64,000 nt of DNA from Fuscovulum ytuae (GTDB lineage: Bacteria; Pseudomonadota; Alphaproteobacteria; Rhodobacterales; Rhodobacteraceae): positions 1,396,001 to 1,460,000 of the forward strand of contig NZ_CP124535.1 in the NCBI RefSeq assembly GCF_029953595.1, read 5' to 3'. Both the position numbers and the translations under genes were made by a program. Below the pieces are notes generated by a model. It searched no databases, was not told where the DNA came from, and saw only the letters and a list, made by a program, of their open reading frames with translations. Below, one piece after another: positions 25,788 to 36,377 of the stretch (position 1 is its first letter; each line of letters starts with the position of its first letter).

Positions 25788-27530
25788 TCAGAACAGGAAA
25801 TAGCGCTGTGCCAAGGGCAATTCGCGCGCCGGTTCGCAGGTCAGAAGAACGCCATCAGCCCGCACCTCGTAGGTTTCGGGATGAACCTCGATCGTTGGCG
25901 TGGCATCGTTCAGCCGCATGTCGCGCTTGCCGATGCCACGGCAGCCTTCCACCGCCAGCACATCCTTTGCAAGGCCAAGCGCGCCCTTCACATCCGCCTC
26001 TAACCCCGCCTTCGAAACAAATGTCACGGCATTCCGTTCCACGCTGCGCCCATAGGCACCGAACATTGGGCGCGTGTGCACCGGCTGCGGTGTGGGGATC
26101 GATGCGTTAGGATCACCCATCTGCGCCACCACGATGCAGCCACCGATCAGCACCATTTCCGGCTTTGCGCCAAAGAAGGCAGGCGACCACAGGACGAGGT
26201 CGGCACGTTTGCCTTCCTCGACGCTGCCGATATGGGCGGAAAGCCCATGCGCGATCGCCGGGTTGATCGTATATTTCGCGATATAGCGGCGGGCCCGCAG
26301 GTTGTCATTCGCACCCTGCTCCCCTTCCAGTCGGCCACGCTGCACCTTCATTTTATGCGCGGTCTGCCATGTGCGGGTGATGACCTCGCCCACCCGCCCC
26401 ATGGCCTGACTGTCGGATGAGATGACCGAAAAGGCCCCGATGTCGTGCAGAATGTCCTCGGCCGCGATCGTCTCGCGCCGGATGCGGCTTTCGGCGAAAG
26501 CCACATCCTCGGGCACCTTCCGATCAAGGTGGTGGCAAACCATGAGCATGTCGAGATGCTCTTCGATCGTGTTCACCGTATAGGGCATGGTGGGATTGGT
26601 CGACGATGGCAGCACGTTTTGCGACGACACCACCTTAATAATGTCGGGTGCGTGGCCACCCCCAGCCCCTTCCGTGTGAAACGCATGGATCGTGCGCCCC
26701 CGGATTGCGGCAAGCGTGTTTTCGACAAAGCCGCTTTCGTTCAATGTGTCGGTATGGATCATCACCTGCACATCCATCGCATCGGCCACTGTCAGGCAGC
26801 AGTCGATTGCGGCGGGGGTCGTGCCCCAATCCTCGTGCAGTTTCAGGCAAGACGCCCCGGCGCGGATCTGTTCTTCCAAAGCGTCCGGCAGCGAAGCATT
26901 GCCTTTGCCTGCGAAGGCAAGGTTCATCGGAAAAGCATCAGCGGCCATCAACATGCGCCCGATATGCCATGGCCCCGGCGTGCAGGTCGTGGCGAGTGTG
27001 CCATGCGCAGGTCCCGTCCCGCCACCTAGCATGGTGGTGATCCCCGAATGCAGCGCGTCATCGATCTGCTGGGGGCAAATGAAATGGATATGCGCATCCA
27101 TCCCGCCTGCGGTCAGGATGCGCCCTTCGCCAGCGATGATCTCGGTCCCCGGGCCAACGATCACATCCACCCCCGGTTGGGTATCAGGGTTGCCCGCCTT
27201 GCCGATCTTGGCGATACGTCCATCCCGCAGCCCGACATCGGCCTTGTAGATGCCCGTCCAATCAAGGATCAGCGCATTGGTGATGACCGTATCCATCGCC
27301 CCACCTGCGCGGGTGATCTGGCTTTGGCCCATCCCGTCACGGATGACCTTGCCGCCACCGAACTTCACCTCTTCCCCATACCGCAGCGCGTTGGCCCCTG
27401 ACGAAGACCGTTCGGCGATGAGATCCCGCTCCACCTCAACAATAAGGTCGGTATCGCCCAGACGGACCCGATCACCGACGGTGGGACCATACATATCAGC
27501 ATAGGCTGCGCGCGGGATGGCGAAGGGCAT
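25788..27530 (-). CDS. ureC: Urease alpha subunit UreC (catalytic)
   Basis: This 580-aa amidohydrolase-fold subunit carries the dinickel site that hydrolyses urea to ammonia and carbamate. The carbamylated-lysine segment [12 protein letters not shown], the histidine clusters [14 protein letters not shown] and [12 protein letters not shown], and the active-site flap segment [22 protein letters not shown] are all present. Length is about ten residues above the common form. The operon order ureB then ureC is interrupted by three other genes. Confidence 0.97.
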   Translation of the reverse strand: MPFAIPRAAYADMYGPTVGDRVRLGDTDLIVEVERDLIAERSSSGANALRYGEEVKFGGGKVIRDGMGQSQITRAGGAMDTVITNALILDWTGIYKADVGLRDGRIAKIGKAGNPDTQPGVDVIVGPGTEIIAGEGRILTAGGMDAHIHFICPQQIDDALHSGITTMLGGGTGPAHGTLATTCTPGPWHIGRMLMAADAFPMNLAFAGKGNASLPDALEEQIRAGASCLKLHEDWGTTPAAIDCCLTVADAMDVQVMIHTDTLNESGFVENTLAAIRGRTIHAFHTEGAGGGHAPDIIKVVSSQNVLPSSTNPTMPYTVNTIEEHLDMLMVCHHLDRKVPEDVAFAESRIRRETIAAEDILHDIGAFSVISSDSQAMGRVGEVITRTWQTAHKMKVQRGRLEGEQGANDNLRARRYIAKYTINPAIAHGLSAHIGSVEEGKRADLVLWSPAFFGAKPEMVLIGGCIVVAQMGDPNASIPTPQPVHTRPMFGAYGRSVERNAVTFVSKAGLEADVKGALGLAKDVLAVEGCRGIGKRDMRLNDATPTIEVHPETYEVRADGVLLTCEPARELPLAQRYFLF

Positions 27531-27580
27531 TTCAGGACTCCTAGGTCAAGGAAGAATGGGCTGAGCGATTGGAAGGGCGA

Positions 27581-27766
27581 TCAGGTCTTTGCCCGCCGAC
27601 GCCCAGCCGGTGCGCAGATATTGCCCGCACCCGGAGCCGCCGCCGCTGCAGCACCCGGCAGCCACCAAAGTGCCATCTGCCAAGCGCCACTGACCATTTT
27701 TTGCTGCATATCCAGCATGCCAAAGGCCATCGCCATCTGCATGCGTACCAGATCGACCGGCATCAT
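27581..27766 (-). CDS. Methionine-rich 61-aa protein upstream of ureC
   Basis: An ATG pair at 27766/27763 overlaps the stop of the preceding gene (ATGA) and follows GAGGAGAGAGG, an excellent ribosome site. The N-terminal half is very Met-rich (nine Met in the first 31 residues, MQMAMAFGMLDMQQKMV), followed by WQMALWWLPG, an Ala run and a basic end. It could be an amphipathic membrane-associated helix. I do not recognise a family. Translational coupling to the AhpD-like gene supports it as real. Confidence 0.55.
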   Translation of the reverse strand: MMPVDLVRMQMAMAFGMLDMQQKMVSGAWQMALWWLPGAAAAAAPGAGNICAPAGRRRAKT

Positions 27767-28173
27767 CCTCTCTCCTCCTCTGCCAAAAAGCGCGAGTCCA
27801 CAGGCACCTGAAGTGCGGTGGCAAGGGCATTGGTTTGCGATGCCATGGCGATCACCGCCATCAGCTCTCCGTGCTGGGCCGCCGTCATTCCCTTGGCCTT
27901 TGCCGCAGCGGTGTGGGAATGGATGCAGTAGCTGCAGCCGTTGGTGACCGAGACGGCGATATAGATCATCTCTTTCACCAGCGGGTCGAGGCTGCCTGGA
28001 CCCATCACCACCTGCAAACGATCCCACGTCGCCTTCAGAAGGGCCGGGTCCGCCGCCAGCGCGCGCCAGAAATTGTTCACATAATCGGTCTGCCGCTTGG
28101 CACGGATATCGTCGAAGACGGCGAGGGCCTCCGCCCCCGCCGCATCGTCCGAAAGGATCGGCGCGACCGCCAT
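27763..28173 (-). CDS. AhpD / carboxymuconolactone-decarboxylase-family protein
   Basis: This 136-aa all-helical protein has the family redox motif NGCSYCIHSHTAAAKAKGM (about residues 78-96), a CxxC with the downstream histidine of AhpD-type peroxidases. No signal peptide is seen. It overlaps the upstream cyclase-family gene by 1 bp and the downstream Met-rich gene by 4 bp, so the three are one unit inserted between ureB and ureC. The substrate is unknown; a thiol-dependent peroxidase or disulfide function is the family expectation. Confidence 0.85.
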   Translation of the reverse strand: MAVAPILSDDAAGAEALAVFDDIRAKRQTDYVNNFWRALAADPALLKATWDRLQVVMGPGSLDPLVKEMIYIAVSVTNGCSYCIHSHTAAAKAKGMTAAQHGELMAVIAMASQTNALATALQVPVDSRFLAEEERG

Positions 28174-28988
28174 CAGACCACTGCCATGACACGGGCCGGT
28201 CCGCCTGTGCCGCCCTTATGTTTCGGCGCCCCGACAAAGACCGTGGCACCTGCTGCGGGCAAGCCATCCAACCCAGCAAGGTTTTCGATGCCAAAACGCC
28301 CGCCCGGAAGCCAGCTGAAATGCACCGCGAAGTCGGCGGAATTGCCGGGGTCGAGCGAGAGCGTATCCACCCCAATACAGGCCACATCCATACCCGCCAA
28401 CATATCTGTCGCGGCCTTGGAAAATCCGGGGAAAGCAAATTTGCCTTCCGCGTCATTGCGATAGGAGGGGTCGCCCACTTTCGCCGCCCAGCCCGAATTC
28501 ATGGCGACACAGGCCCCGGCAGGGATCGCGCCATTGGCGGTCACAAAGGCCTCGATATCTTCGGGTTCGACCATTGCGTTCGGTTCTTCTGCCGCCTTGG
28601 CCTTGATATCGATGATGCAGAGTGGGCAAACCAGCCGATCCGGCGGCAGGTCAGCGACCGATGTTCCGTCTTTGGTGAAGTGAAGCGGCGCGTCGATATG
28701 CGTTCCGGTATGTTCGAAGATCGTCAGTTTCCACAGCTGGTAACCGGAATCCGCGAATTTCACGGCAGGTTCGTAGAGGATGCCGGGATTGCCGTCGAAG
28801 GTGGGGAAAGCGCCGTCATAGGCGTGCGTCAGGTCAACGACCTTGCCCGTTGACTGCGCCAAGGCGGGCCTTGCCGTCGTCAGGCCAGAGGCCATGACAG
28901 CCGCCGTCGTCGCCGCCGCCCCGGTAAAAAGCGCGCGGCGCGACAGCATGGATTTCTTCACGGATTCGATCAGACAGGCATCACACAT
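28173..28988 (-). CDS. Tat-exported cyclase-family metal hydrolase (kynurenine-formamidase-like fold)
   Basis: This 271-aa protein belongs to the cyclase/formamidase family by its HTGTHIDAPLHF metal motif (about residues 94-105). A twin-arginine-like leader (SRRALFTGAAATTAAVMASGL, near 16-36, ending RPALAQS) predicts periplasmic export. An N-terminal MCDACLI with two cysteines precedes it. The start follows AGAGAGGAT. Family members hydrolyse amides or isatin-type rings; which substrate is used here, and why it sits in a urease operon, is not evident. Confidence 0.85.
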   Translation of the reverse strand: MCDACLIESVKKSMLSRRALFTGAAATTAAVMASGLTTARPALAQSTGKVVDLTHAYDGAFPTFDGNPGILYEPAVKFADSGYQLWKLTIFEHTGTHIDAPLHFTKDGTSVADLPPDRLVCPLCIIDIKAKAAEEPNAMVEPEDIEAFVTANGAIPAGACVAMNSGWAAKVGDPSYRNDAEGKFAFPGFSKAATDMLAGMDVACIGVDTLSLDPGNSADFAVHFSWLPGGRFGIENLAGLDGLPAAGATVFVGAPKHKGGTGGPARVMAVV

Positions 28989-29088
28989 CGGTCAATCCTC
29001 TCTCTGCTGCTGGGAACCGGCGAAACGCCTTTGGCGTTCCTCCGGCACTATCAGCGTTCCACCCGCCTTGCCCTTGCGTCAAGCGAAG

Positions 29089-29394
29089 TCACAACTGCCC
29101 CATCACCTTGGCATTGAACCCATAGACCCTGCGCCCACCGGACAGGGGCACAAGTCGCACTTCGCGGCTTTGCCCCGGTTCAAAACGCACCGCTGTTCCG
29201 GCGGGAATATCCAGCCGCTTGCCCATCGCCGCGTCACGATCGAAGTCCAGGCCCGCATTGGTTTCGGCAAAGTGGTAGTGGCTGCCCACCTGAACCGGGC
29301 GGTCCCCGGTATTGGCCACCATCAGAACGGTCACTTCGGCCCCGTCGTTCAGGATGATCTCGCCCTCGGCTGGAAAAACCTCACCGGGGATCAT
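29089..29394 (-). CDS. ureB: Urease beta subunit UreB
   Basis: This 101-aa structural subunit begins [18 protein letters not shown] and contains the family segments [34 protein letters not shown] and GFNAKVMG. The ATG at 29394 overlaps the stop of the small upstream gene (ATGA), so it is translationally coupled. A longer open frame upstream is that gene's shadow. Confidence 0.96.
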   Translation of the reverse strand: MIPGEVFPAEGEIILNDGAEVTVLMVANTGDRPVQVGSHYHFAETNAGLDFDRDAAMGKRLDIPAGTAVRFEPGQSREVRLVPLSGGRRVYGFNAKVMGQL

Positions 29395-29555
29395 TTCCGC
29401 CCCCGCAGCCAAGCGATGGTCAGACCGCCCGCAAGGCCGACCAAGGCGGCGATTACCCAACCATATTCGATGCCATGCGGATGCGGGTGAAACCCGTCAT
29501 GGGCCATCGCGGGCAGTGCGGCAAAGGTCAGGATTGGGGCAAGGATACGGGCCAT
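29391..29555 (-). CDS. 54-aa His-rich membrane microprotein between ureA and ureB
   Basis: The minus strand encodes [18 protein letters not shown], a Sec-type signal, then [10 protein letters not shown], then one hydrophobic helix ([18 protein letters not shown]) and RGRK. The stop overlaps the ureB ATG and the start lies 9 bp after the ureA stop. The layout (signal, short His-rich segment facing the periplasm, membrane anchor) suggests nickel handling, perhaps a minimal relative of HupE/UreJ; this is inference. No other reading of this gap is open. Confidence 0.8.
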   Translation of the reverse strand: MARILAPILTFAALPAMAHDGFHPHPHGIEYGWVIAALVGLAGGLTIAWLRGRK

Positions 29556-29564
29556 AGGAACCTC

Positions 29565-29867
29565 TCAGCGGATTGGGTGGTGAACGGTGACAAGCTTCGT
29601 GCCGTCGGGGAAAGTCGCCTCCACCTGCACGGAGTGGATCATCTCGGCGATCCCTTCCATGCATTGATCGCGGGTGATGACATGGGCGCCCGCCTCCATC
29701 AGATCGGCAACAGTGCGGCCATCGCGGGCCCCTTCGACGACATAGTCTGTAATAAGCGCCACCGCCTCGGGATGGTTAAGCTTGACGCCACGTTCTAATC
29801 GGTTGCGGGCCACCATGGCGGCAAGGCTGACAAGCAGCTTGTCCTTTTCGCGGGGGGTAAGGTTCAT
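29565..29867 (-). CDS. ureA: Urease gamma subunit UreA
   Basis: This 100-aa subunit starts [20 protein letters not shown] and has the conserved core [21 protein letters not shown] and the ending [15 protein letters not shown]. Length is exactly typical. It overlaps the ureD stop by 4 bp, so it is translated from the ureD message. Confidence 0.97.
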   Translation of the reverse strand: MNLTPREKDKLLVSLAAMVARNRLERGVKLNHPEAVALITDYVVEGARDGRTVADLMEAGAHVITRDQCMEGIAEMIHSVQVEATFPDGTKLVTVHHPIR

Positions 29868-30703
29868 CGACCATTCTCCTGAAACTGCCAGACGCGCGGC
29901 AAGACCGCCCCACGCCGCAAGACCGAAAGCGCCCGCGCGATCTGACGGCGCAGCGGCCAGCCATCTGTTGCCATCACCCGAAGGACAAGGCGTCCATCAA
30001 AAGCCGAGGCGGCGGCACTGACACCCGGTTCAGAAAGCACCTGTCGCAGAGGAGCAAGGGCATCGGCCACGCCGGGCGCGATCATCACGAGGCTGGCAAA
30101 GCAGCGCGCGCCGCCCAGAACGGCCTGCCCGGCATCTAGGGCCGCGTGGTTTAGTGCAAGGGGTTCAAGATGCAGGATCTTGCCTGCACGGCGAAACTCG
30201 CGGCGGTCGCGAAACGCAATGCTGCGGACGGTTTCGCCCATCGCATGTCGACCAAGAACCACCGCCTCAAGCGCAAGGCAGCCTGCGTCTGGCCCCAGAC
30301 TGATCTGCGTTCGACGATCGAGAGAAGAGGCATCGAATAGGATCGTTTCCTGAGGCAGCCAGTCGATCCAGCCGCCTGCGCCCACCTCGATGCCCACATC
30401 GACGCGTGCCGCCCCCGAAACCGAGCGATAGGCGCGTTCGGCGGTCTGGGTTGTTGCAACTGCCTGCACCCCCTCTTCCAGCGCGACCGCATAGGACAGC
30501 CGATCTCCACCGGTAAGCCCGCCGGATGTGTTCAGAAAGACCACCTCGGGCACAGCCGAGACACGGGGCAGGATCGCCTTGGCCGACCCCTGCTGACGCA
30601 AGCCGACCAGCTGTATTCGCGATCCGTCGCGACGCAGGCGCACCGATGCCTCGCCAGAACTGCGCTGCATAGGGGAAGACGGTATGGCGGAAATCAGAGT
30701 CAT
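29864..30703 (-). CDS. ureD: Urease accessory protein UreD
   Basis: This 279-aa scaffold binds apo-urease and recruits UreF and UreG for nickel insertion. Family motifs are [20 protein letters not shown] (about 52-71), [11 protein letters not shown] (about 83-93) and [10 protein letters not shown] (about 113-122). It is the first gene of the urease run and faces a gap of about 400 bp upstream. Confidence 0.93.
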   Translation of the reverse strand: MTLISAIPSSPMQRSSGEASVRLRRDGSRIQLVGLRQQGSAKAILPRVSAVPEVVFLNTSGGLTGGDRLSYAVALEEGVQAVATTQTAERAYRSVSGAARVDVGIEVGAGGWIDWLPQETILFDASSLDRRTQISLGPDAGCLALEAVVLGRHAMGETVRSIAFRDRREFRRAGKILHLEPLALNHAALDAGQAVLGGARCFASLVMIAPGVADALAPLRQVLSEPGVSAAASAFDGRLVLRVMATDGWPLRRQIARALSVLRRGAVLPRVWQFQENGR

Positions 30704-31100
30704 GCGCCGTTTGCTGGTTGCTGAACCCCATCCAAGGCCCGCCCCGCATCGCGTTCAACGCGCTCGCAATCGAAGACAGGGAAAGGAACGGGACCACGCC
30801 GCATGCTGCCGCTTTTCTGTTCAAAACGCCCATTTCATAGGCGCTGCGCAAACCTATCCGCCTGACAGTGCCATCCCAGATGCCTTTTCCACAGGCGCGA
30901 CGGCACAAAGCATTGGGTTGCCCGACGATTTGGCAATAAATGCTAACCGGGAGTAGAAATCGCCTTATTTTTGTGGATAACTGCCGTTCACGGGTGGATA
31001 ACCGGGTCGCATACTCATTCGGTTTATCGCCGTTGTTTTCCATCCCTGTACTTTAAGCTGCAGCTTTAATGTCTGTATGCAGCACAGGGACAATTCGAGA
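30704..31100. promoter_or_regulatory. ureD / antitoxin intergenic region with DnaA-like boxes
   Basis: This 397-bp divergent region contains a perfect DnaA box in reverse (TGTGGATAA, 30972-30980), a one-mismatch copy (GGTGGATAA, 30993-31001) and another (TTTTCCACA, 30885-30893). The perfect palindrome AAGCTGCAGCTT (31055-31066) sits just before the antitoxin gene and is a candidate autoregulatory operator. No ORF here looks genuine. Confidence 0.5.
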
Positions 31101-31403
31101 ATGAACCGCATGAGCATGAGGGAATTTCCGAAGACCGCTATGAACCGGAAGGCCAGCGACGTCTATGAGGCGGCGACGGTTGGGCCTGTGAGTCTGTCGG
31201 AACACGGCACGTCGCGCTTTGTCATCATGTCGCGACGTTACTATGACGAACATTTCGGCAGGGGGGATCCGCCTCTCCCGACAGAGATAACCAAGCACGG
31301 CATCGATCAGGTCAAGATCGAAAATGTCGATCTTTCCGACGAAGAGGCGCAGCCCCTTGTCGAAGAGCTGGAACGCCTCATCGGCGCGCGGGAATGGGGT
31401 TAG
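31101..31403 (+). CDS. Phd/YefM-family antitoxin-like protein (orphan)
   Basis: This 100-aa protein has the Phd-type N-terminus MREFPKTAMNRKASDVYEAATVGPVSLSEHG, matching the DNA-binding antitoxin fold (start helix, TRFVIMS strand, RRYYDEHF helix). An acidic C-terminus (DLSDEEAQPLVEELERL) would be the toxin-binding tail. No toxin gene (Doc, RelE or PIN) is adjacent on either side. ATG at 31101, 31110 or 31116 are all possible. A perfect 12-bp palindrome about 35 bp upstream could be its operator, and a terminator follows. Confidence 0.75.
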   Translation: MNRMSMREFPKTAMNRKASDVYEAATVGPVSLSEHGTSRFVIMSRRYYDEHFGRGDPPLPTEITKHGIDQVKIENVDLSDEEAQPLVEELERLIGAREWG

Positions 31404-31426
31404 GTTATTTGACCTAAGGGCGATGC

Positions 31427-31453
31427 AGGCCCGGAAGTGTTCCGGGCCTTTTC
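31427..31453 (+). terminator. Terminator after the antitoxin gene
   Basis: AGGCCCGGAA (31427-31436) and TTCCGGGCCT (31440-31449) form a perfect 10-bp stem with a GTG loop, followed by TTTT on the plus strand. It also separates this gene from the convergent mtlK. Confidence 0.88.
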
Positions 31454-31457
31454 TGCG

Positions 31458-32909
31458 TCATCCGGCAAGGTAATCCGCAAGCACGGCACGCACACCACGC
31501 GCCCCAAGATCGTTGAGGTAGCCTGCAAAAGCCTCTTGCAGATGCGGGTCCCGTCCGACATCGCCGTAGATATCTTCCATCCCAAGCCATGCCATCGGAT
31601 CCGCCGAGGCTGCGCGGGCAGCCCTTTGCAGCCTGTCCCAGTTGGGATCATTCGGCTCGATAACCGCGCCACCATCCGTCATGCCCATGCAATAGCGGCA
31701 CCAAAGCGCGGATTCGAGGATAAGCCCGCGTGGCAGATGCCCCCGTGCCAGATTGTCGGCGATGGAGGGGATGATGAATTTTGGTTGTCGGTTCGATCCA
31801 TCAAGGCAAAGGCGGCGTTCGGTATCGGCCACTTCGGGGTTCGAGAATCGATCACGGATGAGGGTGTAATAGGCGGCTAGGTCCGTGTTTGGCACGGGTG
31901 GCACGATTGGGATGATCTCTTCGCGTTCCACCTTGTCGAGGAAACCGGAGATCAGCGGTTCGGCCATGGCCTCATGCACATATTCGATGTCGAGCAACCC
32001 GCCCGGATAGGCGATGATCGCGTGACCGCCGTTCAGGATGCGAATCTTCATCGCCTCGAAGGCGTGGACATGGTCGGTAAAGGTGACGCCGACCTGTTCG
32101 AGCGGCGGGCGACCGGAAGGGAAGTGATCCTCCAGCACCCATTGGCGGAAGGGTTCGCAGGTGACAGGGACGGGATCGTCGCCCAGCCCAAAGGCCGCCG
32201 CCATGGCGCGTTCGCGCGGGCCAGTGGCGGGGGTAATGCGGTCCACCATGCCGTTGGGGAAGGCGACATGGGTTTCCACCCAGTCAGCGAGCGCGGGATC
32301 GGACAGGCGGGCAACACCAGCCACAGCGGCGCGGGTCACGTGGCCATTGCCGGGAAGGTTGTCGCAGGACATGACGGTGAAGGGGGCCACACCAGCCGCA
32401 CGGCGGGCCTGGAGCGCGGCGAGGATCGCGCCGAAGGCGGTGGCGGGGCGGTCAAGCTGTGCCGCGTCGGCGCGGATGTCGGGATGGGTTGGATCAAAGC
32501 GGCCTGTGGCCGGATCGACGTAATAGCCGCCCTCCGTGACAGTCAGAGAAACGATGCGAATCTCGGGCCGCGTCATGGCGGCGATGAGGGCGGCGTTGTC
32601 AGGCTGCACCTCGATGAAATCCACCATGGCGCCGATGCGGCGGGCGGTTTTTCCGGCAGGGTCCAGTTCGATGACGGTGGAGAGGCAATCCTGCGCCCGA
32701 AGCGCGTCGCGCATCCGAGAATCAGGGGCGCGCACCCCCGCGCCGAGGATCGCCCAATCCATCGCAAGGCCCTTGGCGAAGAGGTCGTCCAGATAGACGG
32801 CCATATGCGCGCGGTGGAAATTGCCAAGGCCGATATGAACGATGCCAGGGGTCAGACGGCTGCGGTCATAGGCGGGGTGCGCGACGGGAAGGGGGTCATG
32901 CGTGGTCAT
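31458..32909 (-). CDS. mtlK: Mannitol 2-dehydrogenase (MtlK-type)
   Basis: This 483-aa polyol-specific long-chain dehydrogenase oxidises D-mannitol (and related hexitols) to D-fructose with NAD+. The N-terminus shows the Rossmann entry GIVHIGLGNFHRAHMAVYLDDL (about 22-43); DNLPGNGHVTRAAV lies near 182 and the catalytic region KIRILNGGHAIIAYPG near 290. The ATG at 32909 follows GAGG. It is the last gene of the smo operon, as in Cereibacter sphaeroides. Confidence 0.92.
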   Translation of the reverse strand: MTTHDPLPVAHPAYDRSRLTPGIVHIGLGNFHRAHMAVYLDDLFAKGLAMDWAILGAGVRAPDSRMRDALRAQDCLSTVIELDPAGKTARRIGAMVDFIEVQPDNAALIAAMTRPEIRIVSLTVTEGGYYVDPATGRFDPTHPDIRADAAQLDRPATAFGAILAALQARRAAGVAPFTVMSCDNLPGNGHVTRAAVAGVARLSDPALADWVETHVAFPNGMVDRITPATGPRERAMAAAFGLGDDPVPVTCEPFRQWVLEDHFPSGRPPLEQVGVTFTDHVHAFEAMKIRILNGGHAIIAYPGGLLDIEYVHEAMAEPLISGFLDKVEREEIIPIVPPVPNTDLAAYYTLIRDRFSNPEVADTERRLCLDGSNRQPKFIIPSIADNLARGHLPRGLILESALWCRYCMGMTDGGAVIEPNDPNWDRLQRAARAASADPMAWLGMEDIYGDVGRDPHLQEAFAGYLNDLGARGVRAVLADYLAG

Positions 32910-32996
32910 GGGAAACCTCGGTCGGTATGGCCCGCGATGGGCAGCGCAGGCCGTGACCTGCAAGGGGAAGATCGGGGGTCGGGTGCGTGACGTTCA

Positions 32997-33758
32997 TCAT
33001 GACATCCAGTTCCCCCCATCGACGCCGTAGCATTGCGCCACGACGTAATCGGCCTCGGGCGAGGCAAGAAAGACAGCCATTCCCGCCACCTCGTCCGGTG
33101 TCCCAAAGCGACCGAAGGGGACGGCTTGGCCCACGATGCGCTTCTTTTCGCCAATGGGCAGGCCCTCGGCCTTGGCGAACAGGGCATCCACATGATCCCA
33201 CATGTCGCTTTCGATGACGCCGGGGGCGATGGCGTTGACGTTGATCCCGTGACGGATGAGGTTCAGCCCCGCCGATTGGGTGAGCGAGATGACGGCGGCC
33301 TTCGTGGCGCAATAGATCGCACCCAACGGTTCGCCCCGGCGTCCGGCTTGCGAGGCCATGTTGATGATCTTGCCACCCTGTCCTCGCGCGATCATATGCC
33401 GTGCGACGGCCTGCAGGGTGAACAGCGTTCCGGCCACGTTGACGGCAAAAAGGCGGTCGTAACTGTCGCGGGTGATATCGGCGATGGGGGCAAGGTCGTA
33501 GACCCCGGCATTGTTCACGAGGATGTCGATATGGCCCATCTCGGCGATTGTCTGGGCGACGCCTGCCTCGATGCTGTCTTGCCGGGTGACATCCATGACA
33601 ATGGCCTTCGCCCCCATGCCGGCGGCGGCGGCATAGACGCTGTCGGTCAGGTCGGCCACCGTCACCATCGCCCCTTCGCGCAGGAAGGCGCGGGCGAAGG
33701 CGGCACCGATGCCGCGCGCGCCGCCTGTGATCAATGCCGTTTTGCCCTGAAGCCGCAT
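32997..33758 (-). CDS. SmoS-like short-chain dehydrogenase (second copy)
   Basis: This 253-aa classical SDR has the NAD-binding TGGARGIG motif (about 11-18), NNAG and the active site S-YCATK. It shares with its neighbour the start [12 protein letters not shown], the core [27 protein letters not shown] and the end GVDGGNWMS, so it arose by tandem duplication. The substrate loop differs (IESDMWDHVDALFAKAEGLP instead of [19 protein letters not shown]), suggesting a shifted polyol preference. One base separates it from the first copy. Confidence 0.9.
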   Translation of the reverse strand: MRLQGKTALITGGARGIGAAFARAFLREGAMVTVADLTDSVYAAAAGMGAKAIVMDVTRQDSIEAGVAQTIAEMGHIDILVNNAGVYDLAPIADITRDSYDRLFAVNVAGTLFTLQAVARHMIARGQGGKIINMASQAGRRGEPLGAIYCATKAAVISLTQSAGLNLIRHGINVNAIAPGVIESDMWDHVDALFAKAEGLPIGEKKRIVGQAVPFGRFGTPDEVAGMAVFLASPEADYVVAQCYGVDGGNWMS

Positions 33759-33759
33759 G

Positions 33760-34526
33760 TCAGGCCATCCAGTTCCCGCCATCGACGCCAAAGCATTGCG
33801 CGACGATGTATTTCGCCTCGGGCGTGGCGAGGAAGATCGCCATCCCGGTCAGATCGGTGGCAGTGCCCATGCGGCCGAAGGGAACAGCGGCACCCACTTC
33901 GCGCTTTTTCTGACCCGGCGCTTTGCCTTCGTATTTCGCAAAGAAGGCATCGACCCCGTCCCAATGTTCGCCATCCACCACACCGGGGGCGATGGCATTG
34001 ACGTTGATGCCATGGGAAATGAGGTTCAGCCCCGCCGACTGAGTAAAGCTGATGACCGCGGCCTTGGTGGCGCAATAGACAGCAACAAGGCTTTCGCCGC
34101 GACGGCCCGCCTGCGACGCCATATTGATGATGGTGCCACCCTGCCCCCGGTCGATCATGTGCCGGGCAGCGGCCTGCGTGCAGAAGATGGTGCCCGCCAC
34201 GTTCACCGCGAAAAGGCGGTCGTAATCGGCGCGCGTGATTTCCGCGATGGGGGCGGCGGAGAAGAGAGCGGCGTTGTTGATCAGGATATCCAGATGGCCA
34301 AGCGCCGCGATGGCCGAGGCAAAGCCTGCGTCGATGCTGTCTTGCTGCGTGACATCCATCTGCACCGCACTGGCCTGAGGGCCAAGGGATTGCGCTGCCT
34401 TTTCAACGGCTTCGGCATTGATATCGGCCAGCGCCACGCGCGCGCCTTCGGCGATATAGGCGCGGGCAAATTCCAGACCGATGCCGCGTGCGGCCCCAGT
34501 GATGAGCGCGGTCTTGCCTTGCAACC

Positions 34527-34530
<4 letters not shown>
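33760..34530 (-). CDS. smoS: Sorbitol dehydrogenase SmoS (SDR)
   Basis: This 256-aa SDR oxidises D-glucitol (and galactitol) to ketoses. It has [14 protein letters not shown], the catalytic S-YCATK motif and the substrate segment [13 protein letters not shown], which matches what I recall of the Cereibacter sphaeroides sorbitol dehydrogenase. The start overlaps the smoK stop (ATGA). Gene order with smoK upstream and mtlK downstream supports the call. Confidence 0.92.
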
Positions 34531-35525
<995 letters not shown>

Positions 35526-35532
35526 TATGTCC

Positions 35533-36363
35533 TCACTTCACCGCGCCGAAGGTCAGGCCGCGGACGAGTTGCTTTTGGCTGAACCAGCCAAGGATCAGGA
35601 TCGGCAGGATCGCCATCGCGCTGGCTGCCGAAAGTTTTGCGTAAAACAGGCCCTGCGGGGCCGAAAAACTGGCGATGAAAGCAGACAGGGGCGCCGCCTT
35701 GGTGGTGGTCAGGGTGATGGTCCAGAACGCCTCGTTCCACGCCAGAATGATGTTCAGAAGCATGGTGGAGGCGATGCCCGGCAGCGCCATGGGCGTCAGG
35801 ACATAGACGATTTCGTTCCAGAGGCTGGCACCATCCATGCGAGCGGCTTCGAGGATTTCGCCGGGGATTTCCTTGAAATAGGTGTAGAGCATCCAGATGA
35901 TGATCGGCAGGTTCATCAGCATCAGCGCAAGGATGAGGCCAAGTTTGGTGTCGAACAAACCGATGCGCTGGAACACCAGATAAAGCGGGATCAGCACCGC
36001 GACGGCAGGCATCATCTTGGTGGACAGCATCCACATCAGAAGGTCCTTCGTCCGCTTGCCGGGGACAAAGGCCATAGACCATGCCGCCGGGATCGCGATG
36101 GCAAGGCCAAGCAGCGTGGAACCCACGGAAATGATGACGGAATTCCAGAAGAAGCGCGGGTAGTCGGAGCGCTGCCAGACCTCGGCGTAATTCTCGAGCG
36201 TCCAGTCGGCGGTAAAGAGTTGCGGCGGCATGGCGACGGCTGAGGCTTCGGTCTTGAAGCTGGTCAGGATCATCCAGAGGACGGGGAAGAAGATCGTCAG
36301 CGCCACACCCCAAGCGGCGAGCGTGGTGATCAGGCGACGGCGGGGGGATTGGGCGCGGGCCAT
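35533..36363 (-). CDS. smoG: Polyol ABC transporter permease SmoG
   Basis: This 276-aa MalG-type permease has six membrane segments. The EAA loop [29 protein letters not shown] (about 165-193) contacts the ATPase. It lies 14 bp after smoF in the coupled smoEFGK order. Confidence 0.94.
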   Translation of the reverse strand: MARAQSPRRRLITTLAAWGVALTIFFPVLWMILTSFKTEASAVAMPPQLFTADWTLENYAEVWQRSDYPRFFWNSVIISVGSTLLGLAIAIPAAWSMAFVPGKRTKDLLMWMLSTKMMPAVAVLIPLYLVFQRIGLFDTKLGLILALMLMNLPIIIWMLYTYFKEIPGEILEAARMDGASLWNEIVYVLTPMALPGIASTMLLNIILAWNEAFWTITLTTTKAAPLSAFIASFSAPQGLFYAKLSAASAMAILPILILGWFSQKQLVRGLTFGAVK

Positions 36364-36377
36364 GGTCGGGTTCCCCT

